DNA of 64,000 bases from Hungatella hathewayi WAL-18680. GTDB taxonomy: Bacteria > Bacillota > Clostridia > Lachnospirales > Lachnospiraceae. Below the pieces are notes generated by a model, which did no database searches, was not told the DNA's origin, and worked only from the letters and a program-made list of their open reading frames with translations. The stretch is taken from contig NZ_JH379028.1 of the NCBI RefSeq assembly GCF_000235505.1, positions 748,107 through 812,106 on the forward strand, written 5' to 3'. The position numbers and the translations under genes were made by a program. Positions 18,395-29,042 of this stretch are shown here, one piece after another. The stretch's first letter is position 1; each line of letters begins with the position of its first letter.

Positions 18395-19268
18395 GCGCAT
18401 CCTGGTTCTGGTCCCTCATCCGGACGATGAGGCCCTCCTGGCCTCCGGCGTCATCAGCCGGGCTGTGAGTGAGGAAAAACAGCTTTGGACTGCCATCGCC
18501 ACCAACGGCGACTACCTCTGTGGCGATTACACCAAGGGCAGCCGCCGTCTGGCGGAAAGTCTGGCAGCTATGAGCTATCTCGGCCTTCCAAAAGAGCGTG
18601 TCCTGTTTCTCGGATATCCGGATACCGGAATGGAGCCGGAAGCCAGCTTTTTGAGCGGTCTGCTCCGGGAAACGGACCTGGAGAACCTACATACCTCCTG
18701 CGCATCCCGGATGACCTACGGCATCACCGGCGGTAAACCAGATTTTCATATGGAGCAGACCGGCTGTCATGGATGGTATCATCGGAAAGGATTTGAAGAA
18801 GACATGGACCGGTTGATGAAGATGGTCAAACCGCAGCTGGTGATTACCACTTCACGGTATGATATCCACGGGGACCATAGCGCCCTCTCTCATTTTACGG
18901 AGCAGGCGCTGATGCGCTATGTGTTGAGTGGATACGAAAAGCCCCTCCTGTGGGAAGGGCTGGTACACTCTCCGGCCGGCGACTGCCGCTGGCCGGTTCC
19001 TGATGGAGAGGATTCGGATTTCACTCTGCCGGACGGAATGGAACACCTGCCGGATTTTCTCTCCTCCTGGGAACAGAGAATCCGAATCCCTGTTTTGGAA
19101 GATGACCGGCAGGCAGGACGAAAGCGGACAGCCATACAGATGTACGCCTCCGCTTTAAAAGATGAGGAGCCGGAGGTTGTCCGTTACCTTCTCTCCTTTG
19201 CCAAACGGGAAGAGCTGTTTTTTGAGATACCATACGAAGTCACAGCATCCGCTTCTTGTATTCCGTAG
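18384..19268 (+). CDS. PIG-L/LmbE-family deacetylase
   Basis: 294-residue zinc-dependent deacetylase of the PIG-L family, which removes acetyl groups from N-acetyl sugars. The metal site is visible as PHPDDEALL near the N terminus and the later DIHGDHSALSH segment. The ATG at 18384 follows AAGGAGGAG and overlaps the HAD stop by 11 bases; a start 60 bases earlier would run through the HAD gene without a ribosome site. Coupling to GH65 and a HAD phosphatase suggests the imported sugar carries an N-acetyl group, an inference. Its 3' end overlaps the convergent YesN gene by 29 bases. Confidence 0.88.
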   Translation: MLPERILVLVPHPDDEALLASGVISRAVSEEKQLWTAIATNGDYLCGDYTKGSRRLAESLAAMSYLGLPKERVLFLGYPDTGMEPEASFLSGLLRETDLENLHTSCASRMTYGITGGKPDFHMEQTGCHGWYHRKGFEEDMDRLMKMVKPQLVITTSRYDIHGDHSALSHFTEQALMRYVLSGYEKPLLWEGLVHSPAGDCRWPVPDGEDSDFTLPDGMEHLPDFLSSWEQRIRIPVLEDDRQAGRKRTAIQMYASALKDEEPEVVRYLLSFAKREELFFEIPYEVTASASCIP

Positions 19269-20818
19269 GCGTTTCTCCCGTGATTTTCTTAAACACACTG
19301 GAAAACACGATGGAGGAGGAAAATCCGGTTTTCTCCGCCACCTCGTACAGCTTCATGTTGCTGCCGCTTATCATCCTCTTTGCCTGCTCAATCCGGTACT
19401 GATTGATGTAAGCGGTCAGCGACTGTCCGATTTCCTGGGAAAACAGGCGGCTTAAATAGCTGGAATTGACCCACAGCTTTCCTGCCAGCCATTCCAGTCC
19501 GATATCCTCACTGTAATTCTGCTGAATCAGAAGGACCGCCTTTTTTATCAAACTGTTTTTATTCCTGGGTGTCATCCGGCACACAGTAACCCCTGATTTT
19601 GTCCATGATGGACTGCTTGTACTCCCGGCTGCTGTCAAACTCCCGGTAAGGCTCCGCCACCGGCATTTCCCCGGCCAGGGAACATTGAAGCAGGAACTCA
19701 TGGATACAGGTTTCACAGCGATGAATAAACTCCGCAGGCCGGATATTATAAAGGTTCTGTGCAATCTGCGTCACCGCCGTGTCATAACAGATTTCTATCT
19801 GCGCCATATTCCGGCTCTGCAATTCCTCCTGAAAGCGGCTCCCAAACTCCTCCAGAAATTTCCGGCACTCTTCCCCGTCCGTAATGTAATCACTGATACA
19901 CAGCGTGTTCTCCTGCAGCGGATAGAACGCCAGCGGCTCCAGTTCCTTCATCCTCCGGTAGATTGTGTGGCATTCCCGGATATTGGAAAATGGAAGGCTG
20001 TAACGAACCCGGCTCTGGATTCCAAGGGGGCTGTTGTTCAAGACTTCCGCCACTTCGCAGACCTCAGCAATCACGCCATGCAGCGGCATCTTCTTCTCAA
20101 ATCCAAGAAAAATCGTAAAATCTCCCATCTCGTTGGGCAGCAGGAAATACGTTTTCTCTCCCAGCTGCTCCCTCAGCGTGTGCTCAAAAAGCGCAAAGAA
20201 ATGCACATTGTCATTATTGGTATACCGCTGTACCACCGCCTGGTAGTTCACAATCTGTATCATCAGAAGGACGATATTCTGTCCTTCTTTAAAAAAGCCA
20301 AGCTCCTCCTTCAGAAGCGTCTCCATCTCCTCTAAGGCATCTCCGTCATGGTTTAACCAATAGTGAATCCGGCTGCCAATCTCCTGCTGCCGGTTGCGCA
20401 GCGCCGCCGTCTCCAGGATGGCATACTGCTGTTTCTTCTTCGCTTCCTCCGATGCCGCCTGGCTCATCCCCTTCACCAGCTCCAGGAAGGTCTCATCTGT
20501 GATTTCATTTTTCAGGATATAATCATAACAGCCGGTGCGAATGGCCTTTTTGGCAAATTCAAATTCATCGTGGCAGGTCAGGAACGACACCACACAGGGA
20601 TATTTATGACTGTCAATCCATTCCATAACCTCCAGCCCGTTCATGACCGGCATGGTGATATCGATGATGGCCAGGTCAATCTGCCGGCTCTCCATGATAT
20701 CAATGACCGCCCGGCCATTTTCCGCCTCATACAGTTCGTAGCCGGCTCCCTGCCAGTCTATGGCGGTTGTGAGAAAGTCTCTCACAGCCTGCTCGTCATC
20801 CGCAATCAATATTGTCAT
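19240..20818 (-). pseudogene. YesN-type response regulator (REC + AraC HTH), frameshifted before the HTH
   Basis: Partner of the YesM kinase. An N-terminal receiver domain (ILIADDEQ; phospho-acceptor in AIIDITMPVMNG; Lys in ILKNE) and long middle region run from the ATG at 20818 (RBS AAAGGAG) to a TAA at 19559-19561. The AraC-type HTH (NKNSLIKKAVLLIQQ... to TGETPTEYKKRM) lies in the next frame. Removing one base between 19561 and 19567 joins them into a 525-residue protein, normal for YesN. As written, the regulator has no DNA-binding domain. Likely target: the sugar importer and GH65 operons. Error and true mutation cannot be separated from one sequence. Confidence 0.87.
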
Positions 20819-20844
20819 GTGGTCTCCTTTCCCTGCTGGCTTCG

Positions 20845-22599
20845 TCACAGTGGCAGCTTTGGAATTCTCGCCGTCACGGTTGTGTAGGCTCCGTATCTGC
20901 TCTCAATTTGAAGCGTATATTCCTTCCCAAATAATGTTTCCAGCCGCTGTCTCACATTGTCAATTCCGATTCCAGAATAGCTGGATTTCTCTTTCTGGGC
21001 GTGGCTCTCGGTGATTTTCTTCAACTGCTCGTCGGTCATTCCCATACCGTTGTCCGTGACTGTCACCAGGATGGACTCCTCCTCGCAGACAATGGTCACC
21101 AAAACCGTTCCCGCCTCCGCCTTATCCGCGCCGAAGGCATGTACATAGCAGTTTTCAATCACCGGCTGGATTAAGAATTTCAAGCATTTGTACTGGTAAC
21201 ATTCCTCATCAATATCAAAATCAATATCTACATCATCCCCGTACCGGATTCTCATAATCTGAATATAATTTTCCAGCTGCTCCAGCTCCTGGGAAAATGG
21301 AATCACATCGTCGGTACATTTAATGGTAAAACGCAGAAGGGATGCCAGGCATTCCAGTCCGTGGGAAATCTCTTTCGCGCCGATTCTGTCCGCCCTGTAC
21401 CGGATGGCATTTAACGTGTTGTACAGAAAATGCGGGTTGATCTTAGATTGCAGCACCTCGTAGGACAGTCTGGCCTTCTCCTGCTCATGGCTGGTGGCCT
21501 CCTGGATGAGAAGCTCCATCCGCTCCATCAGCTGGTTGAACGCCTTGCTCAAATCTCCCATTTCCCCCTTCAGGGGCTCGCATCTGACCCAAAGCTGGTT
21601 CTCCTGTCCGGTCATCATGGCCGTCTTCAGTTTTTGAATCGGCTCCGAGATGTAGTGGCTGGACCACCGGATAAAGACAGCCGCATATACGACATAAAAT
21701 AACAGGAACAGACTTCCCGCCATGAACAGGGGCTGTTTTAAATTCAGCGCCGAAAAATCCGTGGACAGATAGAGAAACTGTAATCCGCTCTCCGGCGCCG
21801 TATACCGGTTTACATGGTAATTTCCGTCAAAAGAGCCGGTGTCCATCTCCGATAACAGTGGATAATCCTCTTCAAATTCCCGGGAACTGCTGTAAATCAG
21901 CCGCTCATAGGAATCCAGCACCACAAAGATATCCGTCTCCCTGTCCTGAACCACCTGATTCCATCCCGGGTAAAAACTCTCGATGCCCAAATCAATCCGA
22001 AAGACTCCTATCTTCTGGTCCTTCAGCACATTCATCAGTCTCTGGGCAATCGGTATGGTGACACCACTTTTTAAATATAGTTCATCGCAGACCGCCGGCG
22101 CCACAAGATAGCTGTCCACGTCCATAGCCTCCTGATACCAGCTGCTCTGTGTCAAATCATACCAGTCCTCATTGTGGACATTCACGGAGATGGACGGCGC
22201 CCGCCGTTTGTAATAGACACTGTTTGTATTGTCCAGCACCAGCGTGATGGACGCAATGTTGGGTTCATAATAGATAATATTGCCCAGCAGCTTGTTGGTC
22301 TGGGCGTCATTTAAATTCTTATTCCGGTTCCCGCTCTCCGAATATTCCGTGGTAATGATGTCATAGAGCACGGTATCCGTATAGGGTTTCTCAAGCAGCT
22401 TAATCATCCGCAGATAAATCTGGTCAAAGGACACCGCCGCCGTCTGCAAAAAATCGTTCCGCGACGCGTCAATGGCCTCCAGCGCCGATTTCCGCACCTG
22501 AAAGAACAGTCCAAAACTCAGCAGGGCCAGAATGGGAAGCACCAGAAATATCTGCACCAGCGCCAGTTTTGTCTGAAAATACCAGATTTTCCGTTTCAT
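20845..22599 (-). CDS. YesM-type sensor histidine kinase
   Basis: 584-residue membrane sensor kinase. Two membrane segments (about 13-33 and 289-310) flank an extracellular Cache-like sensing domain, followed by HAMP, the His_kinase domain with QSKINPHFLYNTL (phospho-acceptor His390), and an HATPase with NxxxHA-type N box (ENCYVHAF) and TDNGMGM G1 box. ATG at 22599 follows AAGGGGAAGGG. It lies 26 bases upstream of the regulator gene. YesM/YesN pairs usually control neighbouring oligosaccharide importers, which fits this locus. Confidence 0.93.
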   Translation of the reverse strand: MKRKIWYFQTKLALVQIFLVLPILALLSFGLFFQVRKSALEAIDASRNDFLQTAAVSFDQIYLRMIKLLEKPYTDTVLYDIITTEYSESGNRNKNLNDAQTNKLLGNIIYYEPNIASITLVLDNTNSVYYKRRAPSISVNVHNEDWYDLTQSSWYQEAMDVDSYLVAPAVCDELYLKSGVTIPIAQRLMNVLKDQKIGVFRIDLGIESFYPGWNQVVQDRETDIFVVLDSYERLIYSSSREFEEDYPLLSEMDTGSFDGNYHVNRYTAPESGLQFLYLSTDFSALNLKQPLFMAGSLFLLFYVVYAAVFIRWSSHYISEPIQKLKTAMMTGQENQLWVRCEPLKGEMGDLSKAFNQLMERMELLIQEATSHEQEKARLSYEVLQSKINPHFLYNTLNAIRYRADRIGAKEISHGLECLASLLRFTIKCTDDVIPFSQELEQLENYIQIMRIRYGDDVDIDFDIDEECYQYKCLKFLIQPVIENCYVHAFGADKAEAGTVLVTIVCEEESILVTVTDNGMGMTDEQLKKITESHAQKEKSSYSGIGIDNVRQRLETLFGKEYTLQIESRYGAYTTVTARIPKLPL

Positions 22600-22630
22600 G
22601 TGCCCTTCCCCTTTTCCTTTTTCTCCTATC

Positions 22631-23191
22631 TTACGGTATCATCGCCCCGTCAGCCCCAACCTTATATCCGTCCGGGGTTGTGGTGTTCATGAGAAGTTTT
22701 CCCAAGGTCCCGTCGGAGCGGGTGTTGAGATAATAGGCTTTCCCGTCCACAATCTGCCAGCCGGTCCGCATGGAGGCAAAAGTGCCGTCATCCACCGGGT
22801 TCATATAGAAATAGTTGCCGTCCACCTGAATCCAGCCGGTCACGGCGTGGCCGTCGGCGTTGAAGAAGTACCAGCGGGAGTCGATGTATTTCCAGCCGTT
22901 GACCGGCCAGCCGCCATCGGCGTACTGGTACCACCAGCCGGAGGGACTGTACCGCCAACCCTGTGGGTAGGAATCGTCGTCGTCCGGGCCGTCAAACTCA
23001 TCCGGGCTTGTGGATATCATGGGGGAAATGGTTCCCGCCCCGTTCCATCCCGGAAATAAACGCACGGAAGTGTCGCCGCTGCCGGCCGTCTCTCCTCCCA
23101 CGCCTGGCCCGCGGGCCGCCAGCGCCGCCTGGGGACTCATAAGAGCGATTGCCAGTGCCAGGGAAATACCTTTTATCCATCGTTTCATCAT
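22631..23191 (-). CDS. secreted cell-wall-binding-repeat protein
   Basis: 186-residue exported protein. A signal peptide (about 1-26, AALAARG cleavage region) is followed by a low-complexity linker and three to four CW_binding/choline-binding-type repeats: GWWYQYADGGWPVNGWKYI, DSRWYFFNADGHAVTGWI, then DGNYFYM and DGKAYYLNTRSDG units. No catalytic domain is present. ATG at 23191 follows GGAGGAG. It lies 31 bases upstream of the YesM kinase on the same strand, so both may share a transcript. Such proteins attach to wall polymers; this one may be a bare anchor or decoy. Confidence 0.85.
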   Translation of the reverse strand: MMKRWIKGISLALAIALMSPQAALAARGPGVGGETAGSGDTSVRLFPGWNGAGTISPMISTSPDEFDGPDDDDSYPQGWRYSPSGWWYQYADGGWPVNGWKYIDSRWYFFNADGHAVTGWIQVDGNYFYMNPVDDGTFASMRTGWQIVDGKAYYLNTRSDGTLGKLLMNTTTPDGYKVGADGAMIP

Positions 23192-23320
23192 GTTTGTTCT
23201 CCTCCGTATATTTCTCTATTGCCATTGATTCCTGTAACTGTTACTTTTTTCCAATATTATATCAGATTGGCGGGGAAAGAAAAAGGGATTTTCTCTTACA
23301 ATGTAAACTGGGGATTTGAC

Positions 23321-23349
23321 TGGACATGAAGAAGAGGATTCTCTATAAT
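23321..23349 (+). promoter_or_regulatory. promoter of the luxE-luxC-like operon
   Basis: TGGACA (23321-23326), 17-base spacer, TATAAT (23344-23349), 50 bases before the LuxE-like start. Confidence 0.7.
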
Positions 23350-23398
23350 GAGATTATAGAAATAAAACTGCCACATCGGCATGGCCGGGAGGGTGAAT

Positions 23399-24535
23399 AT
23401 GGACTACCGAAAAAAGCTGTTTTTTTATCCAAAACTGTACGACCATCCCCATACGGACGCCCTCTTTGTGACGGCCATGAAGGGAAATGCGGCCTTTCAC
23501 GAAAAGCATTGTGAGGGATACCGAAAGATTCTGGCGGCTGGCCGTGTCCGGCCGGAGGATATTCATAACGTGGAGGATTTGTCCAAACTGCCTCCCATTC
23601 CCACCCTGTTTTTCAAAAAACACCGGCTGTGGTCACTGCCGCCGGGCCGGGCTGTCTTAAAGGCAACCTCGTCGGGCACCGGAGGAATGGCCAGCCATGT
23701 GGGGTATGACGCGAAAGGTCTGGGCTTCGGCCTTGTCATGGCCGTGCGGACCGCTCTCTTTCACGGGCTGTTTTCCTTAAAACCGACCAACTACCTGATT
23801 CTCGGCTATGAGCCGGGGCGGGAGAATCACACTATCATCTCCAAGACCCAGAGCGCTTCCCGCCTTTACGCCCCTGTGATCCTCCACACGGAATACGCGC
23901 TTCGCCGCTGCCGCGGAGAATACAGGCTGAATCGACGAGGAATTCAGGAAGCGCTGGAGCGGTATGCGAAGATGAGATGGCCGGTGCGGCTGATTGGATT
24001 TCCGGCGTATACTTATTTTCTCCTGATGGAGCTTAAAAAGGCCGGTATTTCCTACCGTCTTCCCAAAGGTTCCATGGTGATACTGGGCGGGGGGTGGAAG
24101 CAGTTTTACAAAGAACAGGTGGACAAACAGGAGCTTTACCGGCTGTTGGAGGAGACGCTTGGAATCCCGGAGAGCCGCTGTCTGGAATTCTTTGGCGCGG
24201 CGGAGCATCCCGGTATCTATTGCAGCTGCAAAAACCATCATTTTCATGTCCCCATCTATGGAAGAGTTATCATCCGGGATGTCAAAACGCTGGAACCGCT
24301 GGGGTTTGGGAAGCCGGGGATTTTGAATCTGCTCTCCCCTATGGCGGAGAGTATGCCGCTGTCCAGCATTATGACCGATGATTTGGCCGTTCTTCACCGG
24401 GGACGGGACTGTGGATGCGGGATTGACGCCCCCTACTTTGAGATACTTGGGCGGGCCGGTCTGGGAGAAATCAAGACCTGCGCCGCCGGGGCGGAGAAAT
24501 ATCTGTCGTCAGAGAATAAACGGGAGGGGCTATGA
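23399..24535 (+). CDS. LuxE-like acyl-protein synthetase
   Basis: 378-residue acyl-protein synthetase family member, related to PaaK-type adenylating enzymes; LuxE activates a fatty acid with ATP, holds it on a C-terminal cysteine and passes it to LuxC for reduction. The adenylate-binding signature reads SSGTGG (91-96). A cysteine in GEIKTCAAG (about 361) sits 17 residues from the end, about where LuxE is acylated. The ATG at 23399 is chosen because GGGAGGG precedes it. The gene overlaps the reductase gene by four bases. No luciferase gene (luxAB) or acyl carrier protein is nearby, so light is not the output. Confidence 0.85.
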   Translation: MDYRKKLFFYPKLYDHPHTDALFVTAMKGNAAFHEKHCEGYRKILAAGRVRPEDIHNVEDLSKLPPIPTLFFKKHRLWSLPPGRAVLKATSSGTGGMASHVGYDAKGLGFGLVMAVRTALFHGLFSLKPTNYLILGYEPGRENHTIISKTQSASRLYAPVILHTEYALRRCRGEYRLNRRGIQEALERYAKMRWPVRLIGFPAYTYFLLMELKKAGISYRLPKGSMVILGGGWKQFYKEQVDKQELYRLLEETLGIPESRCLEFFGAAEHPGIYCSCKNHHFHVPIYGRVIIRDVKTLEPLGFGKPGILNLLSPMAESMPLSSIMTDDLAVLHRGRDCGCGIDAPYFEILGRAGLGEIKTCAAGAEKYLSSENKREGL

Positions 24536-25758
24536 GAATTTCGGAATTGAAGTCACGGATATGCAAAACGCTGGAAGGACCCGTTCCGGAACCGGAGGTC
24601 GTTCTGTCGGCCTGTCAGCGCGTGTCAGAGAAGCTTGCGCGGGGAGACTACCGGCTGCTGCTTGAGGAAACCGGGCGGGCCGGGTCTGTGAGCGCACGGG
24701 AACTGGAAGAAGCTGTGGTGATGCTCAGCCGGGACTATTTATCGGCACGGCTTGTGTTAGAGCTGGGAGTAGACTTAGAGCGGGGGGATTCCTTTCCTCT
24801 CGGTGTTCTGTTTCACATCGGCGCCGGCAATCTGGACGGGCTTTCCGCATACAGCGTCGTGGAAGGTCTGCTGGCCGGGAACATCAATCTGCTGAAGCTG
24901 CCGGCTGGGGAGCAGGGCGTCTCCGCTTTTCTTCTGAGGGAGTTAATCCGGATGGAGCCGTCGCTTCAAAACTATATTTATGTGTTTGATTTCCCATCCT
25001 CCAATCAAAAGCGGATGCGACAGCTGATGGAGCTGTCTGACGCCGTGGTGCTGTGGGGCGGGGACGAGGCCGTCCTCTCCGTGCGCTCCCTGGCGCCACC
25101 CAATACACGGCTGATTGAGTGGGGGCACAAGTTAAGCTTTGCCTATGTCACGGAAACCGGTTTGGGGAAAGAGGCAGAACTGCTGGACCTGGCCCGCCAT
25201 ATGATAGAAACCGGCCAGACGCTGTGCAGCTCCTGCCAGGGCATCTACCTGGATACTGACCGCATAGATTTGGTGAAACAGTTCTCGAAGCGGTTTTTAT
25301 CCGTGCTGAGACAGGCTTACGACGAAGCCGCCAGGGAAAAGGGAGCGCCGGATATGGGCGTCACCGCAAGAAATACTCTCCGGGTCCAGGAAGCACGGAT
25401 GAGCGCCATGATGAATTCTGATTCTGCGGAGAGTGCCGTCGTTTATGGAGATGGCTGTGTCAGTGTCACCGCCTCTTCCGACTGCGATTTAACGTTGTCT
25501 CTTCTATATGGAAACTGCTGGGTGAAGCCGCTTCCCAGGGCAGAAATCATCTCCGCCCTTCATGAACAGAAGAGCCACCTTCAGACCGTGGGACTGCTGT
25601 GCGGGGAGGACGAACGTGAGGCGCTTGCCTACCTGCTCTGCCGGGCCGGCGCTGTCCGCATCTGCGATGGCGGCAGCATGTCGAAACTCCATACTCCGGG
25701 CGCTCACGACGGCGAATATCCCTTGAGAAGATACCGCCGAATCATCACAAAAGGCTGA
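24532..25758 (+). CDS. LuxC-like acyl-CoA/acyl-protein reductase
   Basis: 408-residue acyl-CoA reductase of the LuxC family within the aldehyde dehydrogenase superfamily; it reduces an activated acyl group with NADPH to the aldehyde. The family core is visible: HIGAGNLDGLSAYSVVEGLLAGN (about 95-117), LWGGDEAV, WGHKLSFAYV, and the cysteine site TLCSSCQG (C232, the likely nucleophile, in place of the usual CSSPQ). ATG at 24532 overlaps the LuxE-like stop (ATGA) behind GGGAGGGG. The stop lies inside the terminator stem. The product is probably a fatty or other carboxylic aldehyde. Confidence 0.87.
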   Translation: MRISELKSRICKTLEGPVPEPEVVLSACQRVSEKLARGDYRLLLEETGRAGSVSARELEEAVVMLSRDYLSARLVLELGVDLERGDSFPLGVLFHIGAGNLDGLSAYSVVEGLLAGNINLLKLPAGEQGVSAFLLRELIRMEPSLQNYIYVFDFPSSNQKRMRQLMELSDAVVLWGGDEAVLSVRSLAPPNTRLIEWGHKLSFAYVTETGLGKEAELLDLARHMIETGQTLCSSCQGIYLDTDRIDLVKQFSKRFLSVLRQAYDEAAREKGAPDMGVTARNTLRVQEARMSAMMNSDSAESAVVYGDGCVSVTASSDCDLTLSLLYGNCWVKPLPRAEIISALHEQKSHLQTVGLLCGEDEREALAYLLCRAGAVRICDGGSMSKLHTPGAHDGEYPLRRYRRIITKG

Positions 25759-25787
25759 AACCCACACCGGGATTTCAGCCTTTTTCT
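25751..25787 (+). terminator. Rho-independent terminator of the luxE-luxC-like operon
   Basis: AAGGCTGAAA / TTTCAGCCTT perfect ten-base stem with a 12-base loop, then T3CT3. The LuxC-like TGA stop is part of the left arm. The minus side also ends in TTTT, so it may serve dnaJ. Confidence 0.88.
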
Positions 25788-25806
25788 TTCAATCATTTTA
25801 TTCTGT

Positions 25807-26982
25807 TCACTTGAAGAACCCTTTTTTCTTATGGTTCCCGCTCTCTTTTCCCTCGTCCTCACCGGACTTGGTAATCTTTCCTGTCATCACCTCGTCGAAC
25901 CGGCGCAGCGCTTCTCTCTGCTCCTCGTTCATCCGCTCCGGCACCTGGACTACCAGGGTGACATAGTGATCGCCGCGGACCGCCTTGTTGCGCAGGGACG
26001 GCACGCCCTTGCCTTTCAAGCGGACTTTCGTGTCGGTCTGGGTTCCGGACTTCACCTCGTACTCTACCTGGCCGTCCACCGTGTTGATGCGGATTGGACC
26101 GCCGAGAGCCGCTGTGGCGAAGGAAATCGGAACAGTGGAATAGATATTCATATCCTTACGGATAAATACCGGATGCTTGGAGACAACCGCCTCCACCAGC
26201 AGATCGCCCCGCTCGCCACCGTTGGTGCCTGGCTCGCCGGCTCCGGCCATACGGATGCTCTGTCCGTCGTCGATACCGGCCGGTATGGTTACTTTCAGTT
26301 TCTTTCGTCTCGTGATGTACCCCGTACCGCGGCAGTCCGGACATTTTTCCTTGATAATCTGGCCGCTGCCTCCACAGTCCGGACAAGTCTGCACGTTCTG
26401 CACCTGGCCGAACATGGACTGCTGGGTGTACATAATCTTGCCCTTGCCGTTACACTTCGGGCAGGTCTCCGGCTTGGTTCCGGCTTTTGCCCCGGTTCCG
26501 TGACAGGATGCACACTCATCCTTATAATTGATCTCAATCTCTTTCTCACATCCGAAGATGGCTTCCTCGAAGGAAATGCGGATGCTGGTTCTCACATTGG
26601 CGCCGCGCATGGGACCATTATATCTGGCGCCTCTGGAACTTCTTCCGCCGCCAAAGATATCGCCGAAAATATCCCCAAAGATATCGCCCATATCAGCCCC
26701 GCTGAAATCGAATCCGCCGAATCCGCCATAACCGCCGCCACCAGCGCCGCCGTCGAAGGCCGCATGGCCAAACTGGTCATACTGCCGTCTCTTCTCCGGG
26801 TCACTGAGGACGGTATAAGCCTCAGATGCCTCTTTAAACTTTTTCTCCGCCTCCGCGTCGCCCGGGTTGGCATCCGGATGATACTTTTTCGCCAGCGCGC
26901 GGTATGCCTTCTTGATGGCCGCGTCATCCGCCGTCTTGTCTATGCCCAGGACTTCATAATAATCTCTCTTGCTCTCTGCCAT
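25807..26982 (-). CDS. dnaJ: chaperone protein DnaJ
   Basis: 391-residue type I J-protein that delivers clients to DnaK and stimulates its ATPase. An N-terminal J domain with the HPD motif ([10 protein letters not shown]) is followed by a Gly/Phe-rich segment. The zinc region has four CxxCxGxG-type repeats ([32 protein letters not shown]). The C-terminal substrate domains end in a basic tail. ATG at 26982 follows AAAGG. It is the last gene of the hrcA-grpE-dnaK-dnaJ operon, separated from dnaK by hairpins. Confidence 0.98.
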   Translation of the reverse strand: MAESKRDYYEVLGIDKTADDAAIKKAYRALAKKYHPDANPGDAEAEKKFKEASEAYTVLSDPEKRRQYDQFGHAAFDGGAGGGGYGGFGGFDFSGADMGDIFGDIFGDIFGGGRSSRGARYNGPMRGANVRTSIRISFEEAIFGCEKEIEINYKDECASCHGTGAKAGTKPETCPKCNGKGKIMYTQQSMFGQVQNVQTCPDCGGSGQIIKEKCPDCRGTGYITRRKKLKVTIPAGIDDGQSIRMAGAGEPGTNGGERGDLLVEAVVSKHPVFIRKDMNIYSTVPISFATAALGGPIRINTVDGQVEYEVKSGTQTDTKVRLKGKGVPSLRNKAVRGDHYVTLVVQVPERMNEEQREALRRFDEVMTGKITKSGEDEGKESGNHKKKGFFK

Positions 26983-27001
26983 GTCAGTCTACCTTTCATA
27001 C

Positions 27002-27048
27002 ATCACCAAAAAGTGTTGTAAATGATTTCTACAACACTTACCGGTGAT
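27002..27048 (-). terminator. terminator-like hairpin between dnaK and dnaJ
   Basis: AAGTGTTGTA / TACAACACTT ten-base stem (27011-27039), extended by an outer ATCACC / GGTGAT pair. On the minus strand the inner stem is followed by TTTTT. It could attenuate dnaJ or process the message. Confidence 0.65.
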
Positions 27049-27067
27049 ATCAAATTTCTCTTTTATC

Positions 27068-27093
27068 AGGTGGCCGGTACATACCGGCCACCT
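27068..27093 (-). repeat. 12-base perfect inverted repeat after dnaK
   Basis: AGGTGGCCGGTA, two bases, TACCGGCCACCT: a GC-rich hairpin nine bases downstream of the dnaK stop, with no T run. It probably protects the dnaK message 3' end or adds to attenuation. Confidence 0.75.
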
Positions 27094-27101
27094 ATGGTAT
27101 T

Positions 27102-29000
<1,899 letters not shown>

Positions 29001-29042
29001 TTATTTCCTGATGTTCGTCAATTTCCAATTTCCAGTTTCCAA

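Noticed and set aside
19240..19268. 29-base convergent overlap of PIG-L and YesN as an antisense control element
   Set aside because: Short 3' overlaps are common; there is no evidence of function.
25831..27021. 396-codon plus-strand frame opposite dnaJ
   Set aside because: dnaJ is certain from its J domain and zinc repeats; the opposite frame is a shadow.
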